A program made the position numbers and the translations under genes. From positions 744,001 through 808,000 of the forward strand of contig NZ_JBHSJF010000006.1 of NCBI RefSeq assembly GCF_042652085.1: 64,000 nucleotides of DNA. Reading direction: 5' to 3'. Under the pieces are notes generated by a model. It did not search any database and was not told the origin of the DNA. It saw nothing but the letters and a program-made list of their open reading frames with translations. This document shows positions 8,319-18,001 of the stretch, piece by piece; positions within the stretch are counted from its first letter, which is position 1; the number at the start of each line of letters is the position of its first letter. This DNA is from Flaviflagellibacter deserti (GTDB lineage Bacteria > Pseudomonadota > Alphaproteobacteria > Rhizobiales > Methylopilaceae).

Positions 8319-9521
8319 TCAGACCGGCAGCCGGACGGTCGCCGTCGCGACGGCGCAGAGACCCTCGCGGCGGCCGATGAAGCCTCGGCCTTCCATGGTC
8401 GTCGCCTTGATGCCGACGCGGTCCTCGGTGATGCCGAGCGTCTCGGCGATCACCTTCTTGATCGTCGCGCGATGCGGGCCGACCTTCGGCGCCTCGCTGA
8501 GGACGGCGATGTCGACATTGGCGATGATGCCGCCGCGCTCCTTCACCTTGCCGGCGGCGAAGGCCAGGAAGGTCACCGAAGCCGCGCCCTTCCATTGCGG
8601 GTCGGACGGCGGGAAGTGCTGGCCGATATCGCCTTCGCCGATCGCACCGAAGATCGCGTCGGTCAGCGCGTGAAGAGCGACGTCAGCGTCGGAATGGCCG
8701 AGCACGCCGCGATCGTGCGGGATCTTCACGCCGCCCAGCCAGACGTGGTCGCCGTCACAGAATTCGTGGACGTCGAAGCCGGTGCCGGTCCGTATGTCGG
8801 GCAGCGAGGCGAGGAGGCGCGCTTCAGCGTGACGGAAATCCTCGGGCGTGGTCAGCTTCATATTGAGTGCGTCTCCAGGAAAGACGGTCACATCCAGCCC
8901 CGCGAAGGAGGCGACGGCGCCGTCATCAGTGAAATCGTCGCGGCCTTCGCTCGCGGCGCGCTGGTGGGCGGCGTGGATATCGGCGTAGCGAAAACTCTGC
9001 GGCGTCTGCACGGCACGCAGCTTCGAGCGGTCCAGTGTCTCGCCACGAATGTCGTTGTCGACGACCGAGACGGTGTCGGTCACCGGGGTACACGGCACTG
9101 CCGCGCCTCCTTCCGCTGCTTCGATAGCGCGGTCGATGAGGTCGGCGGCAACGAAGGGGCGCGCGGCGTCATGGATGAGGACGATGTCGGGGGTTTCGCC
9201 GGCAAGCGCCTCGAGACCGATGCGAACCGACTCCTGACGTGTCGCTCCACCGAAAACCGGGTCGAGCAGACTGCCTACGAATCCGGCGGCCGACTCGTCG
9301 TAGAGATCGCGGTCGTCCCTGTGGATAACGGTCAATACGCAATCCACCCGGGGATGAGAGGTGAAGGCGTCGAGGGTACGCGCCAAAACGGTGCGGCCAG
9401 CGACGGGGCGGTATTGCTTGGCGGGTCCCCCCGCTCCGGCGGCGCGCGTTCCGCGACCGGCCGCGACAATCACCGCGGCGACCCGAGGCGTCTTGCCGGC
9501 CTGTGGATAACTATGGGACAA
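8319..9521 (-). CDS. ispDF: Bifunctional IspD/IspF isoprenoid enzyme
   Basis: A 400-residue fusion that carries out two steps of the MEP isoprenoid pathway. The N-terminal cytidylyltransferase (about residues 12-235) has the nucleotide loop VAAVIVAAGRGTRA and the VLIHDAARPFV motif. The C-terminal 2C-methyl-D-erythritol 2,4-cyclodiphosphate synthase (about 240-400) has GTGFDVHEF and LGGVKIPHDRGVLGHSDAD, with its zinc-binding Asp-x-His and His. IspE lies elsewhere. The fusion is known in alphaproteobacteria. The gene is divergent from dusB across 127 bp, and the CinA-type gene follows it directly. Confidence 0.96.
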   Translation of the reverse strand: MSHSYPQAGKTPRVAAVIVAAGRGTRAAGAGGPAKQYRPVAGRTVLARTLDAFTSHPRVDCVLTVIHRDDRDLYDESAAGFVGSLLDPVFGGATRQESVRIGLEALAGETPDIVLIHDAARPFVAADLIDRAIEAAEGGAAVPCTPVTDTVSVVDNDIRGETLDRSKLRAVQTPQSFRYADIHAAHQRAASEGRDDFTDDGAVASFAGLDVTVFPGDALNMKLTTPEDFRHAEARLLASLPDIRTGTGFDVHEFCDGDHVWLGGVKIPHDRGVLGHSDADVALHALTDAIFGAIGEGDIGQHFPPSDPQWKGAASVTFLAFAAGKVKERGGIIANVDIAVLSEAPKVGPHRATIKKVIAETLGITEDRVGIKATTMEGRGFIGRREGLCAVATATVRLPV

Positions 9522-9648
9522 ACATTCCTCCGGACGAAACCGCAGCTTCTAGCGAAGCCGCCGCAGAATGTCTCGCCTGCGTTTCGTGACTTGCCCGGCG
9601 GAGCAGCTTCTGCTTAGGTAATGGGCAACGACAGAGAGCGCCTAAAAA

Positions 9649-10677
9649 TTGGACAGTACAGCGAATGCCGGGCCGGCCAGTCTTCGGATTGGGCCGCTCT
9701 CGATCGATAACCAGGTCATACTCGCTCCGATGTCGGGCGTCACCGATATCGTGTTCCGCCGTATTGCGGTTCGCCTCGGTGCGGGGCTCGCGGTGTCCGA
9801 AATGGTGGCGTCGGCCGAACTCGCGACGGGTGACGAGGAGGCGCGGCTTCGCGCCGAGGGAGACGGTATGAACGTGCATTCCGTCCAGCTTGCCGGCCGT
9901 GAGGCAAAGTGGATGGCAGAGGCCGCTCGCGTGGCCGAGGGATCCGGCGCGCAACTGATCGACATCAATATGGGCTGCCCGGTGAAGAAGGTCACAGGCG
10001 GTCATTCAGGTTCTGCGCTGCTCAAGAACCTCGATCATGCGCTGACATTGATCGAAGCCACGGTCGATGCTGTCTCGGTGCCGGTGACCCTGAAAACGCG
10101 GCTGGGTTGGGACACGGAGTCGATCGTCGCGCCGGAGCTTGCGCGCCGCGCCGAAGCTGCCGGCATTCGCCTGATCACCATTCACGGTCGCACGCGGCAG
10201 CAAATGTATACGGGCACGGCCGATTGGGCCGCCATTCGTGCCGTAAAGGATGCCGTCTCGATCCCCGTCGTCGCCAATGGCGACCTGACCGAATTCGACG
10301 ATGCCCCGGCTATGCTCAATGAATCCGGAGCGGACGCCGTGATGATCGGCCGTGGAGCACAGGGCCGTCCCTGGTTCCCGGGCCAGGTGGCGCGGTTCCT
10401 CGAAAACGGCGAGCGCTCCGGCGAGCCCGATCTCGTGCAACAGCACGCGATCGCACGCGAGCACTACGACGGGCTTCTCATGCTTTACGGCAGGGAGGTC
10501 GGCACGCGTCATGCCCGCAAGCATCTCGGCTGGTATCTCGACGAGGCAAGCCGGACGTCCGGCATCGAGATCACGCAGGATATCCGCATGGCCGTGATGA
10601 CCGCACCAACACCTGAAGAGGCGCAGATGGCGCTCGCTTCCGCCTATGACAGCCTTGCCTGGAGGGCTGCAGCGTGA
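9649..10677 (+). CDS. dusB: tRNA-dihydrouridine synthase DusB (NifR3 family)
   Basis: An FMN-dependent enzyme that reduces uridines in the tRNA D-loop with NADPH. The 342 residues contain APMSGVTD at the N-terminus, the DINMGCPVKKV loop with the catalytic cysteine, KTRLGW, and the phosphate-binding segment ITIHGRTRQQMYTG followed by VVANGDL. The frame opens with TTG 9649; the nearby ATG at 9621 is out of frame. In rhizobia this gene (nifR3) is the first gene of the ntrBC operon, as here: its stop overlaps the GTG start of ntrB (GTGA at 10674-10677). Confidence 0.94.
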   Translation: MDSTANAGPASLRIGPLSIDNQVILAPMSGVTDIVFRRIAVRLGAGLAVSEMVASAELATGDEEARLRAEGDGMNVHSVQLAGREAKWMAEAARVAEGSGAQLIDINMGCPVKKVTGGHSGSALLKNLDHALTLIEATVDAVSVPVTLKTRLGWDTESIVAPELARRAEAAGIRLITIHGRTRQQMYTGTADWAAIRAVKDAVSIPVVANGDLTEFDDAPAMLNESGADAVMIGRGAQGRPWFPGQVARFLENGERSGEPDLVQQHAIAREHYDGLLMLYGREVGTRHARKHLGWYLDEASRTSGIEITQDIRMAVMTAPTPEEAQMALASAYDSLAWRAAA

Positions 10678-11804
10678 GCGCGCTGGCCGAAGAGCTCATG
10701 CAGCAAGTCGGGTTCAGCGAAGCCGATGCCGTTCTCAACGCGCTGCCCAACCCTGTGATTTCGGTCGATGAGAAGGGCAGGCTGACCGGCGCCAACGCCG
10801 CCGCCGAGACCTTCTTCCGCATGAGTTCGGCGCTGCTGCGCCGCCAGCCGTTGGCCGATCTGGTTCCGTTCGGCTCGCCGGTTCTGGTGCAGGTCGAACA
10901 GGTCCGCACACGTGGCGCGCCGGTCAACGAATATCGGGTCGATCTCGGTACGCCGCGCATCGGCGGCTCCCGCGTGGTCGATATCCATATCGGCGCGCAC
11001 AGCGAACGTCCGGGCCATGTCGTGGTGATGCTTCAGGAGCGGACCATCGCCGACAAGATGAACCGGCAACTGACCCATCGCGGCGCTGCCCGTTCGGTCA
11101 CGGCTCTGGCCGCGATGCTGGCGCACGAGATCAAGAATCCGCTGTCGGGTATCCGTGGCGCGGCCCAGCTTCTCGAACAATCGGCGGACGACAACGATCG
11201 CGCGTTGACCCGCCTGATCTGTGATGAGACCGATCGTATCGTGAAGCTCGTCGACCGCATGGAGATTTTCTCCGACGAGCGGCCTGTCGAGCGCGAGGCG
11301 GTCAATATCCATGTCGTGCTGGAACATGTACGCCGGCTGGCCCAGTCGGGTTTCGCCCGCAATATCAGGATCGTCGAAGACTACGACCCATCGCTGCCGC
11401 CGGTGCTGGCGAACCGGGACCAGTTGATCCAGGTCTTCCTCAATCTCGTTAAGAACGCCGCCGAGGCAGCCGGCTCGTCCAACGATGCCGAAATCCAGCT
11501 GACCACCGCCTTCCGTCCCGGTGTGCGCCTCAGCGTGCCGGGCAGCCAGACGCGTGTCAGCCTTCCGCTCGAAATCTGCGTCCGCGACAATGGGCCGGGC
11601 GTTCAGGAGGATCTCTTGCCACATCTGTTCGACCCGTTCGTCACCACGAAGCCCACGGGCTCGGGTCTCGGGCTTGCGCTGGTCGCCAAGATCATCGGCG
11701 ACCATGGTGGCATCGTCGAATGCCAGTCGCAGCCGCGTCGCACGACGTTCCGGATCCTGATGCCTATCTTTGCCGGCGGCCGTCCGTCGGAAGCGGAGAT
11801 CTGA
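10674..11804 (+). CDS. ntrB: Nitrogen-regulation sensor histidine kinase NtrB
   Basis: NtrB phosphorylates or dephosphorylates NtrC according to the PII protein signal of nitrogen status; it is cytoplasmic. The 376-residue protein has an N-terminal PAS domain (about 15-115), an H-box AMLAHEIKNPLSGIRGAAQL with the phospho-accepting His near 150, an N-box VFLNLVKNAAEAA, and ATP-lid motifs DNGPGV and GSGLGLALV. It starts with GTG 10674 after GGAGGG and overlaps dusB by four bases, so it is translationally coupled. The ntrC gene follows after three bases. Confidence 0.96.
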   Translation: MSALAEELMQQVGFSEADAVLNALPNPVISVDEKGRLTGANAAAETFFRMSSALLRRQPLADLVPFGSPVLVQVEQVRTRGAPVNEYRVDLGTPRIGGSRVVDIHIGAHSERPGHVVVMLQERTIADKMNRQLTHRGAARSVTALAAMLAHEIKNPLSGIRGAAQLLEQSADDNDRALTRLICDETDRIVKLVDRMEIFSDERPVEREAVNIHVVLEHVRRLAQSGFARNIRIVEDYDPSLPPVLANRDQLIQVFLNLVKNAAEAAGSSNDAEIQLTTAFRPGVRLSVPGSQTRVSLPLEICVRDNGPGVQEDLLPHLFDPFVTTKPTGSGLGLALVAKIIGDHGGIVECQSQPRRTTFRILMPIFAGGRPSEAEI

Positions 11805-11807
11805 GCC

Positions 11808-13247
11808 ATGGCGCAGGGCAGCATTCTGGTCGCCGACGACGATGCCGCGATCCGCACGGTTCTGAACCAGGCGCTTTCGCGTGCCGGCTATGAGGTCCGC
11901 ACCGCGGGCAATGCGGCGACGCTCTGGCGCTGGGTGACGCAGGGTGAGGGCGACCTCGTCATCACCGACGTGGTGATGCCGGATGAGAACGCGTTCGATC
12001 TGTTGCCTCGTATCAAGCGCTTTCGGCCGGATCTGCCGATCATCGTGATGAGCGCGCAGAACACGTTCATGACCGCCATCCGCGCGTCGGAGCGCGGCGC
12101 GTACGAATATCTGCCGAAGCCGTTCGACCTGAAGGAACTGATCGCTATCGTTGGCCGCGCTCTCGTCGAGCCGAAGGCGGCGGCGAACGATGCGGGTCCG
12201 GAAGAGGCGGAGAACATTCCGCTCGTCGGCCGTTCGGCGGCGATGCAGGACATCTACCGTGTCCTCGCGCGCCTGATGCAGACCGACCTGACGGTCATGA
12301 TCAACGGCGAGTCCGGCACGGGCAAGGAACTCGTCGCCCGTGCGCTGCATGATTACGGCAAGCGTCGTGCGGGCCCGTTCGTCGCCATCAACATGGCGGC
12401 GATCCCGCGCGACCTGATCGAATCCGAACTGTTCGGGCACGAGAAAGGCGCCTTCACCGGCGCTCAGGCGCGCTCGACCGGCCGCTTCGAGCAGGCCGAG
12501 GGTGGCACGCTGTTCCTCGACGAAATCGGCGACATGCCGATGGAGGCGCAGACGCGTCTGCTTCGCGTCCTCCAGCAGGGCGAATATACGACGGTCGGCG
12601 GCCGCACGCCGATCAAGACCAATGTTCGCATCGTCGCCGCGACGAACAAGGACCTCAAGATCCTGATCCAGCAGGGTCTTTTCCGCGAGGATCTGTTCTT
12701 CCGTCTGAACGTGGTGCCGATCCGCCTGCCGCCGCTGCGGGAGCGGGCCGAGGACGTGCCTGACCTCGTCCGCCACTTCTTCGCCATGGCCGAGCGCGAA
12801 GGATTGCCGCACAAGCAGATCGATGTCGGCGCACTCGACCGGATGAAGCGTTATCGCTGGCCGGGCAATGTGCGCGAGCTGGAAAACCTGATCCGGCGTC
12901 TCGCTGCGCTCTATCCGCAGGACGTCATCACGGCGAACATCGTCGATGTCGAGCTGTCGGAGCCCGCGATTGCGCCTGCATCCGACGAGCCCGCGGTTCC
13001 AGACCAGATGGGCGCGGCGGTCGAGCGGTTCCTGTCATCCTATTTCGCGGAGTTTGGCGATGCTCTGCCTCCTCCGGGTCTCTATCACCGGGTGCTTCGC
13101 GAGATCGAGCAGCCGCTTCTCGGGGCTGCTTTGGTCGCCACCCGCGGCAATCAGATTCGCGCGGCGGAGCTGCTCGGGTTGAACCGGAATACGCTTCGCA
13201 AGAAAATTCGCGACCTTGACCTCCGGGTCATTCGAAACGGTCGTTGA
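11808..13247 (+). CDS. ntrC: Nitrogen-regulation response regulator NtrC
   Basis: A sigma-54 activator that switches on nitrogen-assimilation genes when phosphorylated by NtrB. Of 479 residues, about 1-120 form the receiver (acidic pair in ADDDAA, phospho-Asp in VITDVVMPD, Lys in LPKPFD), 150-390 the AAA+ domain, and the last 45 a Fis-type helix-turn-helix (GNQIRAAELLGLNRNTLRKK). The Walker A loop GESGTGKE, the sigma-54 contact loop GAFTGA and Walker B LFLDEIGD are all intact, so it should be an active enhancer-binding protein. Confidence 0.97.
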   Translation: MAQGSILVADDDAAIRTVLNQALSRAGYEVRTAGNAATLWRWVTQGEGDLVITDVVMPDENAFDLLPRIKRFRPDLPIIVMSAQNTFMTAIRASERGAYEYLPKPFDLKELIAIVGRALVEPKAAANDAGPEEAENIPLVGRSAAMQDIYRVLARLMQTDLTVMINGESGTGKELVARALHDYGKRRAGPFVAINMAAIPRDLIESELFGHEKGAFTGAQARSTGRFEQAEGGTLFLDEIGDMPMEAQTRLLRVLQQGEYTTVGGRTPIKTNVRIVAATNKDLKILIQQGLFREDLFFRLNVVPIRLPPLRERAEDVPDLVRHFFAMAEREGLPHKQIDVGALDRMKRYRWPGNVRELENLIRRLAALYPQDVITANIVDVELSEPAIAPASDEPAVPDQMGAAVERFLSSYFAEFGDALPPPGLYHRVLREIEQPLLGAALVATRGNQIRAAELLGLNRNTLRKKIRDLDLRVIRNGR

Positions 13248-13361
13248 TCACTCATAAAATGTGACTGGCGTGCCCAGAAGTTGTCGCATTTGGACAACAG
13301 TGTCACGCCGTTGCATCACCCTGGAAGTGTGATATCCGGGGGTTCCATCTAGGGTAGGACT

Positions 13362-15611
13362 TTGACAGTTGACGCTGTAGCAGTGCGCTCGGACGATCCC
13401 GACGCGGTTCGCGACCCTACGCCGGGTCCAAGCCGTTTCGGCGCCGTCGCGCTTGTCTTGACGCTACTGTCGACCCTCGCGACCTTCCTCGTTCTCGCCG
13501 GTCTTACCCCAGTCACACCGACGCATGCGATCGTCGTCACCACGCTCTGCGTGAACATCGCCTGCGGTCTGGTGATGCTTGGAATCATCGGTTGGCAGGC
13601 GAGGGCACTGATCCTTGCCCGCCGCCGGAAATATGCCGGCGCGCAGCTCCACCAGCAGGTGGTGTTACTGTTCGGCATCGTCGCCATCACGCCCGCGCTG
13701 ATCCTGGCGGCGGTTGCGGTGATCACGCTCGATCGCGGCCTCGACCAGTGGTTCTCGACCCGCGCGCGCAGCATCGTCGATAACGCTCTCGTTGTGTCCC
13801 GCGCCTACCTGCAGGAGCAGGCGCGTACGATCCGCGGCGAAATCCTCGCGATGGCTAACGACCTCAACCGTGCCCGGCCGCTCTATGACAATGAGCGCGA
13901 ACGGTTCAAGGACCTCGTCACGGTCCAGTCGACCATTCGTGGCATGCAGGCAACCTATATTCTGAAGCGCGACCTCACCGTCGTGGAGCGCGCGGCGAAC
14001 GACGGCGGCCGGCCGGTGCCCATGCCGCCCGCGAGCGCATTCGATCAGGCGACCGAGACGGAGCCGGCGATCCTGTCGCCAGGCAGCCAGAGCCTCATGG
14101 GCGCCGTCTTCAAACTGGCGGGCTACGACGACCTCTGGCTTTTCGCGGTGCGCGCCGTCGATCCGAAGGCGACGCAATATCTCCGGATGACCGAGGCTGC
14201 CGCCGCGGAATATGTCGCGCTCGAGCAGCGGCGCTTCGGTGTGCAGGTCGCGTTCGGCCTGATGTATTTCGTTGTCGGCCTGACGCTGCTATTGGCGGCG
14301 ATCTGGCTGGGTCTTGCCTTTGCGAACCGCCTCGTCTCGCCGATCAGCCGTCTCATTGCGGCGGCGGAGCAGGTCTCCAACGGCAATCTGTACGTCCAGG
14401 TGCCGACCGGAAAGAAGGAAGGCGAGCTTGGCGGCCTGCCGGGCACGTTCAACCGGATGACGGCGCAGCTTCGCACACAGCGGAACGCATTGCTGGAAGC
14501 CAGTGAGCAGATCGACGAGCGCCGCCGCTTCACCGAGGCCGTGCTGTCGAGCGTCACCGCCGGCGTGATGGGCATTACCGGCGACGGCCGGATAACGCTG
14601 GTCAATCGCGCGGCCGAACTCATTCTCGGCAGCGCCGAGGCGGAGCTTCTGCATCGGCCGATCAATGAGGCGGCTCCCGAGTTCTCGGAACTGTTCAATG
14701 AGGCACTCCAAGGGCGTTCGCGGCTGGTGCACGGCACGATCATGCTGGTGCGCGCCGGCAAGGAACGGACGGTGAATGCCCGCATCACCAGCGAGCAGAC
14801 GGCCGATCCAGAACACGGTTATGTCGTGACGCTCGACGATATCTCCGAACTTGTCGCGGCGCAGCGGACCTCGGCCTGGGCTGACGTCGCGCGCCGCATC
14901 GCCCACGAGATCAAGAACCCGCTAACGCCGATCCAGCTTTCAGCGGAGCGAATCCGTCGCAAATACGGAAAACACATCACCGAGGATCGGGAGGTCTTCG
15001 ACCAGTGCACCGATACGATCGTCCGGCAGGTTGACGACATCAAACGCATGGTCGACGAGTTCTCGTCGTTCGCACGCATGCCGAAGCCGGTCATCGAGCC
15101 GGACGACATCACCGAGAGCGTTCGTCAGGTCGTTCTGATGATGCGCGTCGGAAATCCTGAGATTACCATTGACCTCAACGCGCCGGGTACGCGCGTTATG
15201 GGGTTGTTCGACCGGCGGCTGATGTCGCAGGCCGTGCAGAACATCGTGAAGAACGCGGCGGAATCCATCGCCGCGGTGCCGGAGGAGGAGCGCGGTGAGG
15301 GCCGCATCTCCGTCGACGTGCACGAGAGCGGAGGCAAGATCATTATCGACGTGACCGACAACGGTGTCGGTCTGCCGGCTGAAAATCGCAGCCGGCTTCT
15401 GGAGCCGTACATGACGACGCGCGAGAAGGGGACCGGTTTGGGTCTCGCGATAGTGACCAAAATACTGGAGGAGCACGGAGGCGGCATCGATCTGAACGAT
15501 GCACCATCCGTCGCAACTGGCGGGCGGGGCGCCCGCGTAAGCCTCTGGTTTCCTTCCGCGCCGCCGAACCCGGTGGTCGACTCCAACCTTGAAGCAGGTA
15601 TTGAGGCATGA
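13362..15611 (+). CDS. ntrY: Membrane sensor histidine kinase NtrY
   Basis: NtrY is the membrane-bound kinase partner of NtrX, tied to nitrate/nitrogen and redox control in alphaproteobacteria. The 749-residue protein shows two N-terminal helices (about 22-80), a third near 115, a periplasmic stretch, a fourth helix near 310, HAMP (about 325-380), PAS (about 390-500), H-box RIAHEIKNPLTPIQLSAER, N-box NIVKNAAESI and ATP motifs DNGVGL and GTGLGLAIV. The frame starts with TTG 13362 after AGGGTAGG; a GTG eight codons later is an alternative. The 114-bp gap after ntrC may hold its own promoter. Confidence 0.94.
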   Translation: MTVDAVAVRSDDPDAVRDPTPGPSRFGAVALVLTLLSTLATFLVLAGLTPVTPTHAIVVTTLCVNIACGLVMLGIIGWQARALILARRRKYAGAQLHQQVVLLFGIVAITPALILAAVAVITLDRGLDQWFSTRARSIVDNALVVSRAYLQEQARTIRGEILAMANDLNRARPLYDNERERFKDLVTVQSTIRGMQATYILKRDLTVVERAANDGGRPVPMPPASAFDQATETEPAILSPGSQSLMGAVFKLAGYDDLWLFAVRAVDPKATQYLRMTEAAAAEYVALEQRRFGVQVAFGLMYFVVGLTLLLAAIWLGLAFANRLVSPISRLIAAAEQVSNGNLYVQVPTGKKEGELGGLPGTFNRMTAQLRTQRNALLEASEQIDERRRFTEAVLSSVTAGVMGITGDGRITLVNRAAELILGSAEAELLHRPINEAAPEFSELFNEALQGRSRLVHGTIMLVRAGKERTVNARITSEQTADPEHGYVVTLDDISELVAAQRTSAWADVARRIAHEIKNPLTPIQLSAERIRRKYGKHITEDREVFDQCTDTIVRQVDDIKRMVDEFSSFARMPKPVIEPDDITESVRQVVLMMRVGNPEITIDLNAPGTRVMGLFDRRLMSQAVQNIVKNAAESIAAVPEEERGEGRISVDVHESGGKIIIDVTDNGVGLPAENRSRLLEPYMTTREKGTGLGLAIVTKILEEHGGGIDLNDAPSVATGGRGARVSLWFPSAPPNPVVDSNLEAGIEA

Positions 15612-16978
15612 GCGCCGACATTCTTATCGTCGACGACGAAGCGGACATCCGCGACCTTGTCGCGGGCATCCTTCAGGACGAAGGGTACAAGACCCGCACC
15701 GCACGCAACAGCGACCTCGCGATCGCCGCCGTCGAAGAACGGCGACCGCATCTGATCTTCCTGGACATCTGGCTGCAGGGCTCGAAGCTCGACGGCATGC
15801 AGATCCTCGACGTGATCAAGCAGCACAATCCCGATGTTCCCGTCGTGATGATTTCAGGTCATGGCAACATCGAAACCGCCGTCGCCGCAATCAAGAAGGG
15901 CGCCTACGACTTCATCGAGAAGCCGTTCAAGGCCGACCGGCTTGTGCTGGTCGCCAGCCGCGCGCTCGAAGCCTCGCGGATGAAGCGTGAGCTGCGCGAA
16001 CTCCGGCAGCAGTCGAACCACCCGTCGGGACTGATCGGCCGTTCGAGCGTGATGAACCAGTTGCGCGCCACGATCGAACGTGTCGCGCCGACCAATAGCC
16101 GCGTGCTGATCACCGGTGCGCCCGGCTGCGGCAAGGAACTGGTCGCCCGGTCGCTGCATGCCCAGTCGCAGCGTTCGAACGGCCCGTTCGTCGCGGTCAA
16201 CGCGGCCGCCATCACGCCGGAGAACATGGAAGTCGCGTTGTTCGGTGTTGAATCCGACGGCAATGGCCGTCAGCGGCAGGTCGGCGCGCTTGAGGAGGCG
16301 CATGGCGGGACGCTGTTCATCGACGAAGTGGCGGAGATGCCGCGCGAGACGCAGAGCAAGATCCTGCGTGTTCTCGTCGATCAGAACTTCACCCGCGTCG
16401 GCGGCTCAAACCGCGTTAGCGTCGATGTCCGCATCATCGCCTCGACCGGCCGCGACCTTCCGAGTGAGATCTCCGCCGGCCGCTTTCGGGAAGACCTCTT
16501 CCATCGTCTTGCGGTCGTTCCGATCCGCGTGCCGGGGTTGGCCGAGCGCCGCGAGGACATTCCGGAGACGATCGAGTACTTCCTCGACCAGATTGCCGGG
16601 CAGAGCGGTCTGCCGAAACGCGCCATCGGCGAGGATGCGCTTGCCGTGCTGCAGTCGCACGACTGGCCGGGCAATGTTCGCCAGCTCCGCAACAATATCG
16701 AACGTCTGTTGATCCTGGCGGGCGGCGACCCGGAAGCGGTCATCACCGCCAGCATGCTGCCGTCTGAAGTCGGGGCCATGGTGCCGCCGACTCCCAGCGG
16801 TGCGGGCGGAGAACAGTTGATGGGCATGGCGCTTCGCGAGGCGCGCGAGGTGTTCGAACGGCAATATCTGCTGGCACAGATCAGCCGTTTCGGCGGCAAT
16901 ATCTCGCGCACGGCGGAGTTCATTGGCATGGAGCGTTCGGCTCTGCACCGCAAGCTCAAGGCGCTGGAAATCAGCTAG
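15608..16978 (+). CDS. ntrX: Response regulator NtrX
   Basis: NtrX is the NtrC-family regulator paired with NtrY; its start ATG overlaps the ntrY stop (ATGA). The 456 residues comprise a receiver (about 1-120; LIVDDEAD, phospho-Asp in IFLDIWLQ, KPFK), an AAA+ domain with Walker A GAPGCGKE and Walker B LFIDEVAEMP, and a C-terminal Fis-type HTH. The GAFTGA loop that grips sigma-54 is absent: the region reads VALFGVESDGNGRQRQVGA. This loss is familiar in rhizobial NtrX, so the protein probably acts on sigma-70-type promoters rather than activating sigma-54. Confidence 0.95.
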   Translation: MSADILIVDDEADIRDLVAGILQDEGYKTRTARNSDLAIAAVEERRPHLIFLDIWLQGSKLDGMQILDVIKQHNPDVPVVMISGHGNIETAVAAIKKGAYDFIEKPFKADRLVLVASRALEASRMKRELRELRQQSNHPSGLIGRSSVMNQLRATIERVAPTNSRVLITGAPGCGKELVARSLHAQSQRSNGPFVAVNAAAITPENMEVALFGVESDGNGRQRQVGALEEAHGGTLFIDEVAEMPRETQSKILRVLVDQNFTRVGGSNRVSVDVRIIASTGRDLPSEISAGRFREDLFHRLAVVPIRVPGLAERREDIPETIEYFLDQIAGQSGLPKRAIGEDALAVLQSHDWPGNVRQLRNNIERLLILAGGDPEAVITASMLPSEVGAMVPPTPSGAGGEQLMGMALREAREVFERQYLLAQISRFGGNISRTAEFIGMERSALHRKLKALEIS

Positions 16979-17025
16979 CGCCCGACAGCCACCATCGTCC
17001 TGCACCGCCCATTCGGAGCCAATCC

Positions 17026-17889
17026 TTGAGCCGCGTCGTCTACGTCAATGGCCGCTATGTGCCCTATCGCGACGCCAGCGTGCACGTGGAGGATCGCGGC
17101 TTTCAGTTCGCCGACGGCGTCTATGAGGTCTGTGAAGTCCGCAATGGACGGATCATCGACGAGAGCCGGCATCTCGCCCGGATGCGACGGTCGCTGAAGG
17201 AGCTGTCGATCTCGTTTCCGATGGCCGATGCCGCGCTTCGATTGGTAATGGGCGAGACGCTCCGCCGGAACCGGGTTCGAAACGGTTTGGTCTATCTCCA
17301 GGTGACGCGCGGCGCGGCAAAACGGGAGTTCACATTCCCGGACCCGGATGCGGTCGCCCCGACGCTCGTCGTGATCGCCCGCTCGGTCGATCCGGCAATC
17401 GGGGAGGCAGTTGCCCAAGCCGGCATCCGTATCGTCTCGGTGCCTGAGAATCGCTGGGCGCGGGTCGACATCAAGACGATCGGGCTCTTGCCCAATGTGC
17501 TGGCGAAGATGGCAGCCAAGACCGCGGGCGCCCGCGAAGCCTGGTTCGTCGACCGCGACGGCTTCGTCACCGAAGGAGGATCCAGCAATGCCTGGATCAT
17601 CGTCGGCGACGCCCTGGTCACGCGCCATGCCGAGCACGGTATCCTGCGCGGCGTGACGCGTACCACATTGCTCGATCTGATCGCCATAGAAGGGCTTCGG
17701 TTCGAGGAGAGGCAGTTCACGATCGATGAGGCGAAAACAGCGCGCGAGGCCTTCGTGACATCTGCGACGACAATCCTTACACCAGTCGTTCAGATCGACG
17801 ACACCCCGGTCGGCGATGGAAAACCAGGTGATATTGTGCTGCGCCTGCGTCAACGTTTTCACGATATTGCCGAATGGCGTTCGTTATAA
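17026..17889 (+). CDS. dat: D-amino-acid aminotransferase-like PLP enzyme
   Basis: A fold-type IV PLP aminotransferase of 287 residues, regularly found between ntrX and hfq in Rhizobiales and annotated as D-amino-acid transaminase. The pattern VHVEDRGFQFADGVYE opens the family; the PLP-binding lysine is likely in VDIKTIGLLPNVLAK, and the phosphate cup in TEGGSSNAWII and ILRGVTRTTLLD. TTG 17026 is the only start that keeps the first strand. Branched-chain aminotransferase and aminodeoxychorismate lyase share the fold, so the substrate is inferred from neighbourhood. Confidence 0.88.
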   Translation: MSRVVYVNGRYVPYRDASVHVEDRGFQFADGVYEVCEVRNGRIIDESRHLARMRRSLKELSISFPMADAALRLVMGETLRRNRVRNGLVYLQVTRGAAKREFTFPDPDAVAPTLVVIARSVDPAIGEAVAQAGIRIVSVPENRWARVDIKTIGLLPNVLAKMAAKTAGAREAWFVDRDGFVTEGGSSNAWIIVGDALVTRHAEHGILRGVTRTTLLDLIAIEGLRFEERQFTIDEAKTAREAFVTSATTILTPVVQIDDTPVGDGKPGDIVLRLRQRFHDIAEWRSL

Positions 17890-18001
17890 CTTGCGAAGCA
17901 AGGGCAGGTTGCTTTCTAATAGACACAGAAAAATTCGGGCAGGAGAGGGGGAAGTGCGTTGCCCCTCAGCCGCATAACGACCCGGGGAGCAAGCAAGAAC
18001 A

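Noticed and set aside
10644..12812. A 722-codon open frame on the minus strand opposite ntrB and ntrC
   Set aside because: It is antisense to two complete, conserved genes; its composition (Arg/His/Asp-rich) and the high GC explain the absence of stops.
15608..16978. ntrX as a decayed gene because GAFTGA is missing
   Set aside because: The rest of the protein is intact and the loss is general in NtrX of this bacterial class.
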